Part shown: positions 28,510 through 40,924 of the stretch, piece by piece
How positions within the stretch are numbered: position 1 is the stretch's first letter
Layout: each line of letters starts with the position of its first letter
NCBI GenBank assembly: GCA_949318235.1
Contig: OX439132.1
Location: forward strand, 309,391 to 373,390
Source of the DNA: Ecdyonurus torrentis
Lineage: Eukaryota > Arthropoda > Insecta > Ephemeroptera > Heptageniidae
Direction: 5' to 3'
Length of the DNA: 64,000 nucleotides
Notes under the pieces: model-generated
The model's database searches: none
What the model was told of the DNA's origin: nothing
What the model saw: the letters and a program-made list of their open reading frames with translations, nothing else
Position numbers and translations under genes: made by a program

Positions 28510-31500
28510 CTAGTTATAAGTTTGACATATTGGGAAGAGAGAAGTAAAAGTTGAAACGTCAGCGTATCCAGCACGTTTAGTTCGATTGTAAGGTAAGATG
28601 AGCATCGTCATGTGTTCTCTACTGTCACTGTTATCTGGCTGACCTGGCAGCCATAAGTGTTCGGGCAGGAACTGTTGACGGAAGCAGTCATAGAATTTTC
28701 TGTTCATCATCGGGTCTACGTAGCCTGAACTGTAGTGGTCTGAATCACGCTTTTCTAGGACAGAAATAATAAATTTATTAAGTTTATTATAGGGAGGAAT
28801 GAGGTAGGGAGGGAGGGATAATATAATTACCACTTTTTCTGATGTGTTGAAGCAAGCACTCCAAATCGTCCGTGTTATTTATGTTTCCAATGACAAGTCC
28901 CAATTCACAACAATTCACCCACACTTTACTGAGGGATTCCTTAATATAACAAGAAATGTTCAATTAATATGAATGCTAAATTTTAAAATAGAAGTTTAGG
29001 GGCCTGTTGCAAGTTTTTAATCCGAAGTTTATTAAATAAAATCAAGAACTTTTCTTATATGAGCCTTGTGAGAATATATTTTGTTTTTAACAAAACAATA
29101 CATCAATAAAAGTCAATTAAAAACTGGGGTGAAGATTTTCAATGAAAGAAAATGGTTTAATGATAAAGGTACATTATTAAGTTTGATTGTCATAACTTTG
29201 TTAACGATAATAACAAAACATGTTATATTAAATGCTTAATTTATAACTGATTTAAAGATAATAATAATGTTTAATTAATAAGTAATATTAATAGCTTAGT
29301 TTGACAAAATTTAATAATAATATCGATGAATTGATAAAATTACTTTCTCCAAAAAAAAAATAATAATACTAATAATAATGTCACAACAATGCGGGAGTTT
29401 AGAATGTCTTATTTGAAAATCGATACTGTAATTATATTCTGACAATATTTCTACATTTTTTCTTACTAAGCAAAAACCGTGAACGATCTCAATTACTTAA
29501 TTTTCATAATTAACAGAATCAATACTTTTAAATTCTGAAATAATATTTCACTGGCATAAAATAATAATTTTTTGTTCCTTGTCTATGTTTCTTTATAACT
29601 TTGTCATTATGCATCAATTTTTGTTAACTGAATCACTCACTATACGTTGTAACTATGTTACATAATAGTACAACAATGTTGGGACAACAAAATATATTTT
29701 TATCATTTGTCACGGTATTTCAAATGTCTAGTTCATATTCATTACAAACAAAATATTATCTATCTCATACTTTGGCACGGGAAGTGAAATGTCTATCTCG
29801 TTTTCTGTCGTTAGAATACTAATGTCTATCTCGTTTTTTGTCAAGAAAGGCAAAATGTCTATCTCGTTTTCTGTCGTTAGAATACTAATGTCTATCTCAT
29901 ACTTTGGCACGGGAAGTGAAATGTCTATCTGGTTTTTGTCACGGGAAGTGAAATGTCTATCTCGTTTTCTGTCGTTAGAATACTAATGTCTATCTCGTTT
30001 TTTGTCAAGAAAGGCAAAAGTCTATCTCGTTTTTTGTCCTTAGAAGCAAAATGTGTATCTCGCTTGTAAACATTATGTAGATGGTGCTCTCGTTATACAT
30101 TTTGCTTCTCGTCATAAAATACTTGATAGACATTTTCTTCAGATGACAAAACACTAGAGAGACATGTTGTTCACCCCAACATTGGTATAAACTTGTAAAT
30201 ATATTATAACCCGACGTGAAGTCATACAAAAGGTGCCTTGTACAAGAAATTATTTAGTAATTAAGGTGAAATAAAACAATGAATACAGAACTTTTTGTTT
30301 GCCAATATAGTAGATGGCTTTTCCACATCCCTTCACCAATTTGTAAGTCTTTACTGCAAAATCAGAAATATTTTAAAATTATATAAAAACAACAACAAAT
30401 TTCTGTCTCTCTCTCTCTCATCAAGTATGGTAATTGTACTTATTATTTGCATACTTGCCGCAATTATTGACTATTTTCCATTTATCGACTATTATCGCAA
30501 TTATTGCTGCTTTTTAATTATTTAACAGTTTTTTAATAATGAAACACAATAAATGGGATCTACAAAACTGATGATAATTTTTACCAGAATGTAAATGTGG
30601 CCCCACAAGAGAACGTAAAAAAATGTAAAATATGCAATTTTTGTGAACATTTCTGTTTATGACGTCACAAAAAGGCAAAGTAGTAAAAAAAAAAAAAAAA
30701 TTGTTTGGATTACATAAATTGAAATTTTCTGATCACTGCTACGGAGCTGCAGTTTGGTTTTGAGACAAACTAAATTTATTAATGTAAGTCCCATCGAGTG
30801 TTTAGTGAATTAGTTGTCCGAAATGATTATTACTACTTGATATAAAGTTTGAATATTTATCTGAAAGCAATTTTCTAGTTTTAAGAAGACCACGTAAAAC
30901 AACATGGTGCTTTTTAATTAATAAACATGAAATAGGATTTTCAAAACTGATGACAGTTTTTACCACAATGTTAATGTAGCCCCACGAGAGAGCGTGAAAA
31001 TCAAAATACTGAAAAGTATGCAATTTGCGTGACTATTCATGTTTCTGACGTCAGAAACATGCAAAAATTAGTAATAAATGTTGTGCTGGTTGCATAATTG
31101 AAATTTTTTTATTACTGCTAGTTTGGTTTTGAGACAAACTAAAGTTATTTATGTAAGTCCCATCAAGTGTTTAGTGATATAAATGCTTATCGAGGGTGCT
31201 CCGCTATAATGTCCTAAGTCCATTTGACCTTGAAAAATATTTTTTGCTGCAAATGACCTGAAATGGATAAATCCAAAATTTGGGGTTGATCCGACGATTT
31301 TTATTTTTCAAGGTCAAGTGGACTTAGGACATTATAGCGGAGCACCCTCGTTATGTATTTCTCCGGTAAATTCCTAGACTAAGTACAAATGAACAATGTA
31401 ATAAATTTATACACCGACATTTTACATGGATAAAAAAATCCACGTAATAATTATGCTGGCTCAGGCACAATTTATTCAGTACATCATAATATATGGTATA

Positions 31501-34500
31501 CTGCATAATAACTATGTAACATAGCATTAAAGGCATAGACAAAATAAGCATTTACATTACTAAACACTTAATAGGACTTACATAAATAACATTAGTTTGT
31601 CTTAAAAACCAATTGTGGCGCCGTAGCAGAGATCGGAAACATTCAATTTATGCAACATGCACAACATTTCCATGCTAGTTTTTTTTGCCTGTTGTTGACG
31701 TCATAAACAGACATATTCACGCAAATTGTATACTTTACATTTTTTTCACGCTCTCTCGTGGGGCTACATTTATATTCTGGTAAAAATTATCATCAGTTTT
31801 GTAGATCCTACTTTGTGTTTAAAGATTAAAAAGAACATTTCATGTTTTCTATGTCTTTAATATTATGTCGTACTGTACAGCATAAATATTTATGTTGTTC
31901 CTGTTTAACATCTTTTATGCTATAATCATATAAATGGAGCATAAATTACGTAAATAATTTTTTACGTGCAGGTAGCTTAATATATTATATTCTTAATGAA
32001 ACAAATTAACATCTTACATTTTTTCGCCAAACTTGGAGGTAGCCGTGATCCGTTCTACAAGAATACAGTAAATATAATATATATATATATAAATAAATTT
32101 AACACTTGCACATCCTTGCGCTTTGCCGCCATGTTGGTGATGCCAAATGCATTGGCATAAAAAGTGGCATTAAGAAGCATTGCAGAAGTGGATAGGGTAT
32201 ATGTGGATGACGTCATATTTAATGCACTTGGAGGCCATACTGGAGTAGCGAATAACATTGCTCAGCATAGGACAAACTTGGTTTCAGGCAATTTTCTTTA
32301 AGAAAACATTTAGTTTTTTGATTTGCTATGTTTCTCACATACTTGAGATACTAATTCAACATATTTACAACATCAATGTTCTCAAAAATATTGCATAGTG
32401 TTTTTAAACTGGCAAAATAAGTTATTTTCTTATGCCACCCATGTTATTGAGTTATTCAACATGGCGTTGACTTTAACATGAATGCATACACCCTATAAGA
32501 AGCATATATAAATAAATTACTCTAATATACTTACCACTTTGTTCTTACAAAATAAATTACATCGTGCTTGTAAATTCTTGCCAACAAAAACTCCCTCGTG
32601 GCTCATAAATAGTAATGGGTCGTAGGGGCGAACTGTCTTTGATTTACGTGGCTTTTCAGTTGTCTGCAAATTACACGTTCAGAAATATGAAATTACAATA
32701 TTTTAATTTCACTGCTACAGCTTTTATGCATAACATCAAAATTCATGTAATACAAAATTTGCATGCCATTTTTATGGCCCTTAAAAATTTACATTAGTTT
32801 ATATAAAACTGAAAAAAAGAAAAAAAAATGCTCCTTCATATTAAAAATAATTTGTGAAATTCAAATTTCAAATGATCTCAAAAACTGTAAAGTATTTATA
32901 ACACTGGCAAAATAAGTTATTCCATATACCGGCTCATACCAACATGACGTTGACTTTAACATGAATGCAAAGACCCTATATATAATTATAAATAAACTGA
33001 CCTTCAGTTTAGTGTCATATGTTGGTTGCGCCATTGTTGTGGTTGCAATATCCATGCCCAAAGTTTGTAAATATTTAACCTCAAAAAACACATTTTATCA
33101 AATATATCTTATGTTTATTGCAAAATTTTCAATAATAATGTACAGCAATTTTAATTAAAAATGGGACCAAAAGATTGCGATTTTACGTATTTTTCTCTGA
33201 GCACCGATACGAGTCCATGCAAAACAATAACGTAGGGGTTATTTTCCGTCTCTTAATTGACTTCTATCACGTTGATGGGTCAAGACAGGAAACGAGTCAT
33301 CTAAGCGATCAGTAAAAATCATGCAAATTATACTATTAAAACATTAGTGACGTCACAAGCGTTGGGACTAAATAGAAAAATTGTAGATTTGTAACGGCCA
33401 AGTTTTCCGTTTATTCCATGATTGTATTGCTTGTGACGTCATTAACGCTTTTATCGTTCGATAATCAACTTCATAGCCGTTGATTCTACAATTTTTGAAG
33501 CATTGCAAAACTGTGTACAAGCTTTTCAATGCTTTTTTTTTAGAGTGTGTAGATCGGTCATTCTTTGTAAATTTGTAAATTGCAGAAGTTTCATATTGAC
33601 GCTAGAAGACTGAAACGCAAGATAGCACCTACAGTTTTTTTAATAACGTATATTCTAGAGCTGTAAACAAATCGAAATTGTTTTTAGCCCGGGCTGAAAA
33701 TTTTTACCCCGGTTTGACTTGAAACCCGAGTTTAGCTTGAAATCGAGCTTAAACTCGAAAAACGAGCCAAAGCTCGGAAAGCTCGATATTTGAGCCGAAG
33801 TTTGAAAACGAGCTTTCGAGCCTATGAAGAAAAAAATTCAATTTTCATTACAAAAAAATTGTTTTTGAAGGGACAAGTCATAAATAAAATAATTTTAAAT
33901 AGTGTTTTTAACAGCCTATTTTTTCATGATTTAATATTAAAAACACCATTTCAAACAAAAATTACAAACTTTTTTTTCTTTGCTTTCTGTAAAAAAATTT
34001 CTTTAGCTCGATTTCTTTTCAAAATCTCATTTTGTTTACGAGTCATTCACGAGCTCAACTCGAAAAATAGTTTTCGAGCTAAAAGCTCAAAACCCGGGTT
34101 GACCATTTTCAAAAAAACGAGAAGCTGAAGATTTTGGCCCGGGTGGGTGCTCGAACCGGTTTAAATTTACAGCTATATATTCCTTTTTATTAATTTAATA
34201 TTTTATTTTTATTATTATTATATTTTTTACTTGTATGGATAATTAACTTGATAGGCTTTGCCTTTTTAATTATCCTTTTGAGCAATTCCAAAGTTTTGTG
34301 ACTTGACTGTATATCGTCTGTAACATTTTCTTGCTCAATAAATTAATATTATTATTATTATAATAATAATAATAATAATAATAGTTCTTTATTGGGCTTA
34401 AGATTGTGAATAGTATAATACAAAAAAAAAATACAAAAACAACAAGTAAGTAACCCAACGGGTGATGAGAAAAAGTCAAAATGCCAGCTATACACTATAG

Positions 34501-37500
34501 TGATATCACACCTTTATCAGAAAAACTGCTTCGTCAATAAATAACATATATATAAAAACAAACATATATTAACAATTAGACAAGAGGTTATAGATTACAA
34601 TGGAAGAGGGGCTCTAGCCATAACTGGCAATACAATGAGTTATACAAAGAAACATTCTGGTAAAAAATGAACTTGTATAAGCAGAGTCGCCCCTTGGACA
34701 ATCCAAAGTAATAGAGCTACCGCGTAAGCCAGAGCGCCTCTCTTTAATAAATAATTTATTTACATCGAAGACATTAAGGTCATACTTATTGGAAAAACAC
34801 GATGATAAGAATTTGATATCAATGCTTTTCCAAAGATCAGTGATACTTTGCAATTTACATTTTGATAGTCTAATAATACTGATAGTCTAATAATAATATT
34901 ATTTTTTTCCCATCCTCACATTTTTTTTACGACAATTTTCTATTATTATTTTGTTTGCGTTGATTATCCATTAAATTGTTCTTTATAATCGGGCGTTATA
35001 ATAAAGCAATAAATTAAATTTCAAAAAACCTTTGATTTTGTTTCATGAATACGATGCTCTATTGTTGATGTTCGAAACTCGGTTGTTGAAATATCCGTTA
35101 CAGATTTTTGTGAACAATGCTTCTGAAATATAATATACATTTAATTTTAAATAAAATATTAAATTTCACATTAAAAAAAATTTACTGTTTTTTTGTTATA
35201 TATCGATGTTTTTGTGGCTAAATCACTCTTCCACTTTTAGCAAGTTGCATATTTTCACACATATAAGTTTATTGTGATAAATTATTATGATTTATTCAAA
35301 CGTTAGAAGACTTTTTAAATTTCAAATCTGATTATCGATTCTTACTAACGATTAAAGTAACAAGTCCACAAACTTTGTAATGGAATCGTTTACTAACTGT
35401 TCAACTGTAAACTGCTTTTGCTCCACAGATTTATTAATTTTTTTACTCACATTTGCACTCACTTCAATTGGAAAAATTGCTTAAAAAAATAAGACATGAA
35501 AATTATTAATAAGTCAGTTTTTATATTATTATAATTACAATTAATTATTGTTAAACGATGTGATTAATTAAGAATTTTGAATATTTGAGCCTCGATTATA
35601 CACATTTTGCTCACTCAAGCATTCGTGTTAAAATAATGATACTACGTAAAAAAAGAAAATTAATAAATTCTCAGAAATGTGAAAACAATGTAGGAAAAAT
35701 AAAGGCGTTAAAAATCTTGAACAAAATTTTTATTTTAAGTCTTTGATTCTTTTTTATGCTCATCATATATTATGATTTAGTAAATTAAGTTAAGAACTGA
35801 TTTTGATGACTTTGATGACAGTAATCCTGCGTTATTACGATAAGTGCACAAGCCGATAAGGTAAATACATTAACTTTTAAATTGTAAACATTTTTTGTTA
35901 AATAAATAAAAACATATCCTAATATACCTAAAAATCAACGTGTTTTTAGTCAAAATCATTGATTTCTAATTTATTCTCCATTCACGATATGGTGTGAGTG
36001 GACAGTGACGTCACAGCTCAATTGTTTTACACGTACGTAAGCCAGGTGTGACGTCAGAGCCCGCAAGCACATTTTGTGAATGCAAAATAAATCAGAAATC
36101 AATGACTCCAGTAAAATCAACATTGATTTTTAGGTATGTTATAATAATAATAATAATAAACTTTATTAAGGCGTTGTGAGGGCTTGACAGCCCTATTTTA
36201 CAAAACCTTGACCAGATATTTAATTTATACAGAAGCTTATTTACAAACGATAATATAATTTTTAAAGGCTACATTATTACAAAAACAACAAAAATCAGCA
36301 CAGTTACACCACACAATAAATTGAACATACATATATATTTTGCAAGGATTTTGTTAGGATATGAAAACTATTTATTTGTTCAAAGTGTTCTACGCCTTTA
36401 TTAAAATACCAATTAGAATTTCATAGTAATTACTCTAAGTCAGAATATAGGGTGGTTTCATTCATGTTAAAATTGACGCTATAAATAGGCACTAACATCA
36501 TGGGCCACTATAGAAAAATGACTCATTTTACCAGTTTAAAAATACTTCGCAATATTTTTGAGAGCATTGATGCTGTTAACATGTTAAATAAGTTTTCCAA
36601 AAATGCAAGAAAATAATAATAACAAAAAATAGCCATTTTCCAAAAAAAGAAAGAAAAAAAAAACTAGGTTTGTCCTATGCTGATCATTGTTTAAGAAGAT
36701 AATCGAAAAGCATTCAGAATGATTTCATGCGTAAAAAATAAATTTATATATATATATATATATATTTCGATTAATCACTTTTGCATTATATTGATTTATT
36801 CAATTAATTGCATACATGGGGTGCATTTTTAAGCTTATTTAAAAATAAACGTTTTTTTTTTTTAAATAATTAAATTTCGACGTAATGTAAATTTACCAAA
36901 TGCGGATCTTATTTCTTGTAGACCAGTCTTCAAAATACGAATATTACGTGTGAATTCTTTCGTATATATAAGTATTTCTTGTAAATGTTTTATTGTAAAA
37001 ATAAGTTCTGGTGTTCCTGTAATTTTATAGCTTATTTATTTATCTTTTAGTTCAGTAATTCTTTGATTCATTCATTCATTCATTCATTCATTCATTCATT
37101 CATTCATTCATTCATTCATTCATTCATTCATTCATTCATTCATTCATTCATTCATTCATTCATTCATTCATTCATTCATTCATTCATTCATTCATTCATT
37201 CATTCTTCGTTCGTTCGTTCGTTCGTTCGTTCGTTCGTTCGTTCGTTCGTTCGTTCGTTCGTTCGTTCGTTCGTTCGTTCGTTCGTTCGTTCGTTCGTTC
37301 GTTCGTTCGTTCGTTCGTTCGTTCGTTCGTTCGTTCGTTCGTTCGTTCGTTCGTTCGTTCGTTCGTTCGTTCGTTCGTTCGTTCGTTCGTTCGTTCGTTC
37401 GTTCGTTCGTTCGTTCGTTCGTTCGTTCGTTCGTTCGTTCGTTCGTTCGTTCGTTCGTTCGTTCGTTCGTTCGTTCGTTCGTTCGTTCGTTCGTTCTTTT

Positions 37501-37542
37501 GTTTATTCGTTGGTTTCTTTGTGCATTCATAAATTAGTTGGT

Positions 37543-37636
<94 letters not shown>

Positions 37637-37810
37637 ATCTGTTCACTAAAACTTACCTTTAGTACTAAATGTTCCCAATCTCAAGATAAGTTGCAATTCT
37701 TTAAGCTCCCACTTCAGATCTTTCAAATGGTTTACAATTTTTTGCAATTTGCGAAAAGAAGATCTTAGCTCCTCATTGTTTCCTTGAGATTCCTTTGTTA
37801 AATAAATTTT
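28510..37810 (-). CDS. C-type lectin with coiled-coil N-region (proximal paralog), 5' end missing
   Basis: Predicted secreted lectin. Exons in transcript order: 37,810-37,657, 37,016-36,897, 35,479-35,394, 35,122-35,030, 32,663-32,535, 28,939-28,831 and 28,754-28,510 (stop TAG). All phases match, giving 311 residues without the first exon. The first two exons are amphipathic with heptad leucines (LQKIVNHLKDLKWELKELQL). The last three form a CTLD: VWVNCCELGL, LECLLQHI, then HLWLPGQPDNSDSREHM and FPICQTYN at the end. A QPD motif is present, which in known C-type lectins favours galactose. The inner disulfide cysteines (expected after the conserved E, and after DV) are absent, and the WND calcium motif is replaced by ADV. 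The exon 4 donor is weak (AAG|GTTTTT). A TACTAAC branch point precedes the first acceptor. The signal-peptide exon should lie upstream of 37,810; a weak candidate is at 39,985-40,020. Confidence 0.8.
29740..30070. repeat. AATGTCTATCTCG minisatellite in lectin intron
   Basis: Units of 30-40 bases alternate AATGTCTATCTCGTTTTCTG with GTCGTTAGAATACT or GTCAAGAAAGGC. Lies in the intron between exons at 32,535 and 28,939. Confidence 0.85.
30545..31868. mobile_element. Cluster of three family A repeats (last one inverted)
   Basis: Copies at about 30,545-30,825 and 30,890-31,372 lie in the same orientation; 31,520-31,868 is inverted. All share TTCTGATCACTGCTACGGAG, ATGTAAGTCCCATC and GTAGCCCCACGAGAG or complements. 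Outer ends TTAAAGGCATAGAC and CTATGTCTTTAA suggest a TTAA target. The middle copy carries a nested mariner-type MITE. Confidence 0.82.
31190..31351. mobile_element. Mariner-like MITE nested in a family A repeat, TA duplication
   Basis: Inverted ends TCGAGGGTGCTCCGCTATAA and TTATAGCGGAGCACCCTCGT bracket 162 bases. TA occurs on both sides (31,188-31,189 and 31,352-31,353). The host repeat reads AAATGCTTATG uninterrupted at 40,615, giving an empty-site comparison. Confidence 0.9.
31869..32018. mobile_element. Family H MITE fragment (AGCATAAATTACGTAA)
   Basis: GCATAAATATTTATGTTGTT and AGCATAAATTACGTAA are shared with 52,578-52,670 and 54,020-54,245. Confidence 0.55.
32193..32497. mobile_element. 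MITE family B, 38 bases downstream of a lectin exon donor
   Basis: TAGGGTATATGTGGATGACG to GAATGCATACACCCTATA, matching the 10,552 and 48,314 copies. It sits immediately inside the intron after the 32,535 donor. A family C fragment (32,092-32,140) adjoins it, and a partial B copy is at 32,875-32,985. Confidence 0.85.
33178..33545. mobile_element. Fragments of two MITE families in lectin intron
   Basis: 33,178-33,330 resembles half of the palindrome at 51,405-51,728 (GAGCACCGATACGAGTC). 33,340-33,545 resembles 49,495-49,765 (AGTGACGTCAC, CATTAACGCTTTTATCG and GCATTGCAAAACTGTG). Confidence 0.6.
33656..34175. mobile_element. hAT-like MITE with AGCTCG subterminal repeats
   Basis: TAGAGCTGTAAA and TTTACAGCTA ends are flanked by TATATTC on both sides (33,649-33,655 and 34,176-34,182). 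Many GAGCTCG/CTCGAAA-type motifs lie just inside both ends. 520 bases, no transposase. Confidence 0.75.
34200..34345 (+). mobile_element. LINE 3' end fragment, plus strand
   Basis: A hairpin-prone TAGGCTTTGCC segment and CTCAATAAATTAATATTATT, followed by a trinucleotide tail, typical of non-LTR 3' ends with microsatellite tails. Confidence 0.5.
34380..34870 (-). mobile_element. LINE 3' fragment, minus strand, with ORF2 C-terminal remnant
   Basis: Minus-strand reading at 34,853-34,614 gives a peptide containing LDCPRGDSAYTSSFFTRMF. This resembles the end of CR1/jockey-type reverse transcriptase ORFs (pattern P..T..Y..SFF.R). Downstream is CCCAATAAAGAACTATTATT running into the shared (TAA)n. 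It meets the plus-strand LINE end tail to tail. Confidence 0.6.
35905..36405. mobile_element. Family F palindrome interrupted by a LINE 3' fragment
   Basis: 35,911-36,134 is palindromic (AAAATCAACG ... GTGACGTCAC ... CAATGACTCC ... TTGATTTTTAGG). 36,135-36,338 is a minus-strand LINE 3' end with a (TAA)n tail and AATAAAG. The element resumes at 36,339 and ends GTGTTCTACGCCTTTA. A second copy starts at 63,793 and runs off the window. Confidence 0.7.
36449..36690. mobile_element. MITE family B, partial copy
   Basis: Contains ATTCATGTTAAAATTGACGC, GAGAGCATTGATGCTG and TTTGTCCTATGCTGA in family order, with a decayed right end. Confidence 0.6.
37066..37632. repeat. (ATTC)n, (GTTC)n and (TC)n satellites in one lectin intron
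   Basis: About 35 ATTC units (37,066-37,204) switch abruptly to about 72 uninterrupted CpG-containing GTTC units (37,206-37,496). After a 50-base gap comes an 85-base CT tract ending 25 bases before the lectin exon at 37,657. Confidence 0.97.
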
Positions 37811-37959
37811 CTTTAATTTTTATATACTTTTGTTAGTAAAATTATATATATATATAATATATATAATATAAACTATATTTCTAGAAACACAAAACATTCT
37901 AATAATTAGAAATTAAAAGCGAGTTTGTACTTAAAGTTATGGACCACATAAAAAACATG

Positions 37960-39452
37960 TCGAGGGCTACGCGGCAATTCGGAACTTGTGCAGCCTCCGC
38001 GCGCGCAAGATTGAAACATATGGATTCTCCGCGCACCTACTTTTTGGCACATATGCAGCCTCCGCGGCCGCTAATATTGAAACATGTGTAATCTCCGCGG
38101 ACGCTACGAATGAAACATATGTACATTCCGCGCGTACGAAAAGTGACACATCTGAAGAATTATATTTTGGCATATCTGAAGAAAGCTATACCTACCGATA
38201 TGAATTGCATTTACAGATAAAATTTACATGGAGGATGATATAATATCATCGGATAATAAATTTAAAATTGTATTTAAAAAAAATTAATAGGTTAATAATA
38301 ATAAAAAAAGCTAATTAAAAATTAAATTATAAATAGACAGATAATTAATAAATAAATGATCATATAAATAAATGAAGCAATAGATAAATAAATTTATTTA
38401 TAAATAGGTAAATGAATCAATGAATAAATAAATAAATAAATAAATAAAAAATAAAAAAAAAATAAACAAGCAATGAAAAGTAAATGCATATGTTCAAAAG
38501 AAATAAAATCATACTTTTAACAGTAAAATTTGAAATGTTTTCCTCATCAAAATATTTTAACACCTTCTCTATCTCTACTAACTTGAAGAATTTAAATTAT
38601 CACCTAAAATAACACATAAAGAAACCTACCTTAAAATTTTAAGACTCTTCTTTAATTTTTTTAATAAAAAATAATCTTATCAACACTACAATAAAATTAC
38701 ACACTTCACAAATGCTCTGCTTTTTTTTTATTCACTGCAATTATTATAATTTAGATTAAATAATTTAATTTTTTGAAAAAATCAATCATAAAATTTATAC
38801 GGAATAACTAAAAATACAACTACACTCTCCACAAAGCAGAATGAAAACTGAAACATTTACCGGCAATAGTCAACTAGACAGGATGTTTACAATTTTGACC
38901 TTTGAAGTGTATGTATGATAAGAAAATACTCTAGCTGATCATTCATAAGTTGACTTGAGGTAGGGTAGCTTTAAAATTCATAAAATGAATCACAAGAAAA
39001 TTCTATTATAAAAAAAATCAGAGCTTTGAAAAGTATTTTCCATTTAAAATAAATAAAAACTTCGTTTTAAAAACATTATTAGCATATTAATTTTAAAAAA
39101 AGTAATGGTATATAATATATTTTTATTGTAAAATTATCTATTATATCTTATTTAAATTTTATTTACATCATTAAATCATTAAAGCGTTAAGATTTGCATC
39201 AGAGAAATTAAAAAACTTGTGCTTAAAATTTGTAATCATAAAACTCTGCAAATTATTCAGATGTGTCACTTTTCGTACGCGCGGAATGTACATATGTTTC
39301 ATTCGCAGCGTCCGCGGAGATTACACATGTTTCAATATTAGCGGCCGCGGAGGCTGCATATGTGCCAAAAAGTAGGTGCGCGGAGAATCCATATGTTTCA
39401 ATCTTGCGCGCGCGGAGGCTGCACAAGTTCCGAATTGCCGCGTAGCCCTCGA
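37960..39452. mobile_element. 1.49-kb element E, copy 1, with 200-bp inverted ends
   Basis: Begins TCGAGGGCTACGCGGCAATT and ends with its complement. The arms extend about 200 bases each side (37,960-38,160 and 39,253-39,452). Each arm has five copies of a 36-bp unit with CTCCGCG and a CATATG-type core. TG flanks both ends (37,958-37,959 and 39,453-39,454). It interrupts a family A repeat. The interior is AT-rich with no transposase. The small open frames come from the arm units. Confidence 0.88.
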
Positions 39453-39453
39453 T

Positions 39454-39985
39454 GTGCTTTTTAATGTTTAAACACGACATTGGATATTCAAAACTGTTAA
39501 TAACTTTGATCATAATGTTATTGTAGTCCCACGAGAGAGTGTGAAAAAATATTATAAAGAACACACTAAGAAATAGATGTGTATTATCAACGTGGTTTAC
39601 GTTGAAAAACTTTCACATAGTTTTGTTAAGCTTTAAAAGTAGATATTTGACAATTTCATGTGACGGAACAAAAATTTATAACCACGTGGTAGCTGTTATT
39701 AATCAATAGATTGGACCTATTACCCTTGTTCAGTATGCACTATACTATACTATCATTTTATTATTCAAAATCCACTGCGCATACCTAAAATAGCATTTTC
39801 TAGACTTTACCGTTTATAAAATCAAATTATTGTTTGTTTTAGCGTTGTTTTTCTTACACACGCCTGAGCCGCTCGTCCATCGCTCGCCTCAATGCAGCCG
39901 CTGCACTCGCGACCATCGCTTGTACGCTTCCTAATATATTATACTTTTTCTCTCTCTTTACTCACATCTTTATACAATACAAAGA
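39454..39985. mobile_element. Family A remainder plus a dispersed repeat shared with 46,030-46,690
   Basis: 39,454-39,560 completes the family A copy split by element E. 39,570-39,985 resembles 46,030-46,690 (AGTAGCATTT/AATAGCATTT, GCAGCCGCTGC and CTCTCTTT then a TACAAT end). Type unknown. Confidence 0.5.
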
Positions 39986-40444
39986 ATAATAGTTTCCCAA
40001 ATCATCAACATCAAACACAGGTTTATACTAAAAGTATTTATGTACCGGTTAACAATTTTGAGCCATTCTGATGAATTAAACCATTGCAAACACTTTTTAC
40101 AATTTTTTTTTTTTTTTTTTTTTTTTACGAGAGCGGTGCCCACCCGTGACATGATTCTGTCGTCCAGTTTCTCTACTCGCGCAAAGGAGTTTGGGGGATC
40201 TGGAGGTACGAGAACAATGTCGATATCGTTGAAAACTAAGTTTCAATTTTCAACGCTAATTAAACTACAGTGAAATTGAAAATAAGTTTTGAGCTTTCAA
40301 TACTATAATAGTTGAGATTTAAAACAATAAAAATTACCGCTTATTTTAACCATTGAAATAACACCTATTATATAACATTATAACCTATTATAACCTATTA
40401 TATAACCTATAACCTATTATAACTGTTATAACCTATTATGATAA
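39986..40444. other. Intergenic, no gene confirmed
   Basis: Contains a poly-T tract (40,110-40,126), an unidentified GC-richer patch at 40,128-40,230 and a short TATAACCTAT array at 40,375-40,440. A weak signal-peptide-like start for the proximal lectin is discussed under that gene. Confidence 0.3.
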
Positions 40445-40665
40445 CACCATTTCCCTGATTTTTTTATATTTATGACTTCAATAACATGCAAAAATTAGAA
40501 ACAAAATTGTGCTTGTACATAAACAGAATTTTCTGATCATTGCTACGGAGCTACAGTTGGGTTTTGAGACAAACTAAAGTTATTTATATAAGTCACTTTT
40601 AAATGTTTTTTGATGTAAATGCTTATGTTTTCATGTTGTCTATGCCTTTAACATTAAATTTAGTG
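40445..40665. mobile_element. Family A repeat, 3' half
   Basis: TTCTGATCATTGCTACGGAG, CTACAGTTGGGTTTTGAGAC, ATGCTTATG and the CTATGCCTTTAA end. Confidence 0.75.
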
Positions 40666-40924
40666 ACCGCCTTGTTTGCGAGATATCAGTAAGACACCTC
40701 CTACCATAAAATAGCTGTTAAGTATTTTTAAATTAAGAAATATATTAATGTAAAAATTACCTTTGAAACAAGTGCTAAAATAATTATGATTTCCAATCGC
40801 ATGTCAAAAAAATTGTATATACTTTTGAATTGTCACATGTAGCCTTCTACTGTTTTCACAAATATTTCTCTTTTACAGAGAAATGTCAACGGAAATCCTC
40901 TTGTCATATCATACAGAAATTGTA

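Noticed and set aside
32019..32055. 37-base minus-strand segment with good acceptor and donor
   Set aside because: Including it in the proximal lectin gene creates an in-frame stop at the next exon junction, so it is probably a chance splice-site pair.
37063..37545. Long His-Ser-Phe-Ile / Arg-Ser-Phe-Val open frames, and similar ones at 52,167, 54,838, 55,888, 61,318 and 62,812
   Set aside because: Pure tetranucleotide repeat translations with no coding evidence.
39985..40030. Minus-strand MLMIWETIILCI with a GTATAA donor as first exon of the proximal lectin gene
   Set aside because: Phase fits, but the hydrophobic core contains a Glu, the donor is poor, and the segment overlaps a dispersed repeat; kept only as a weak candidate.
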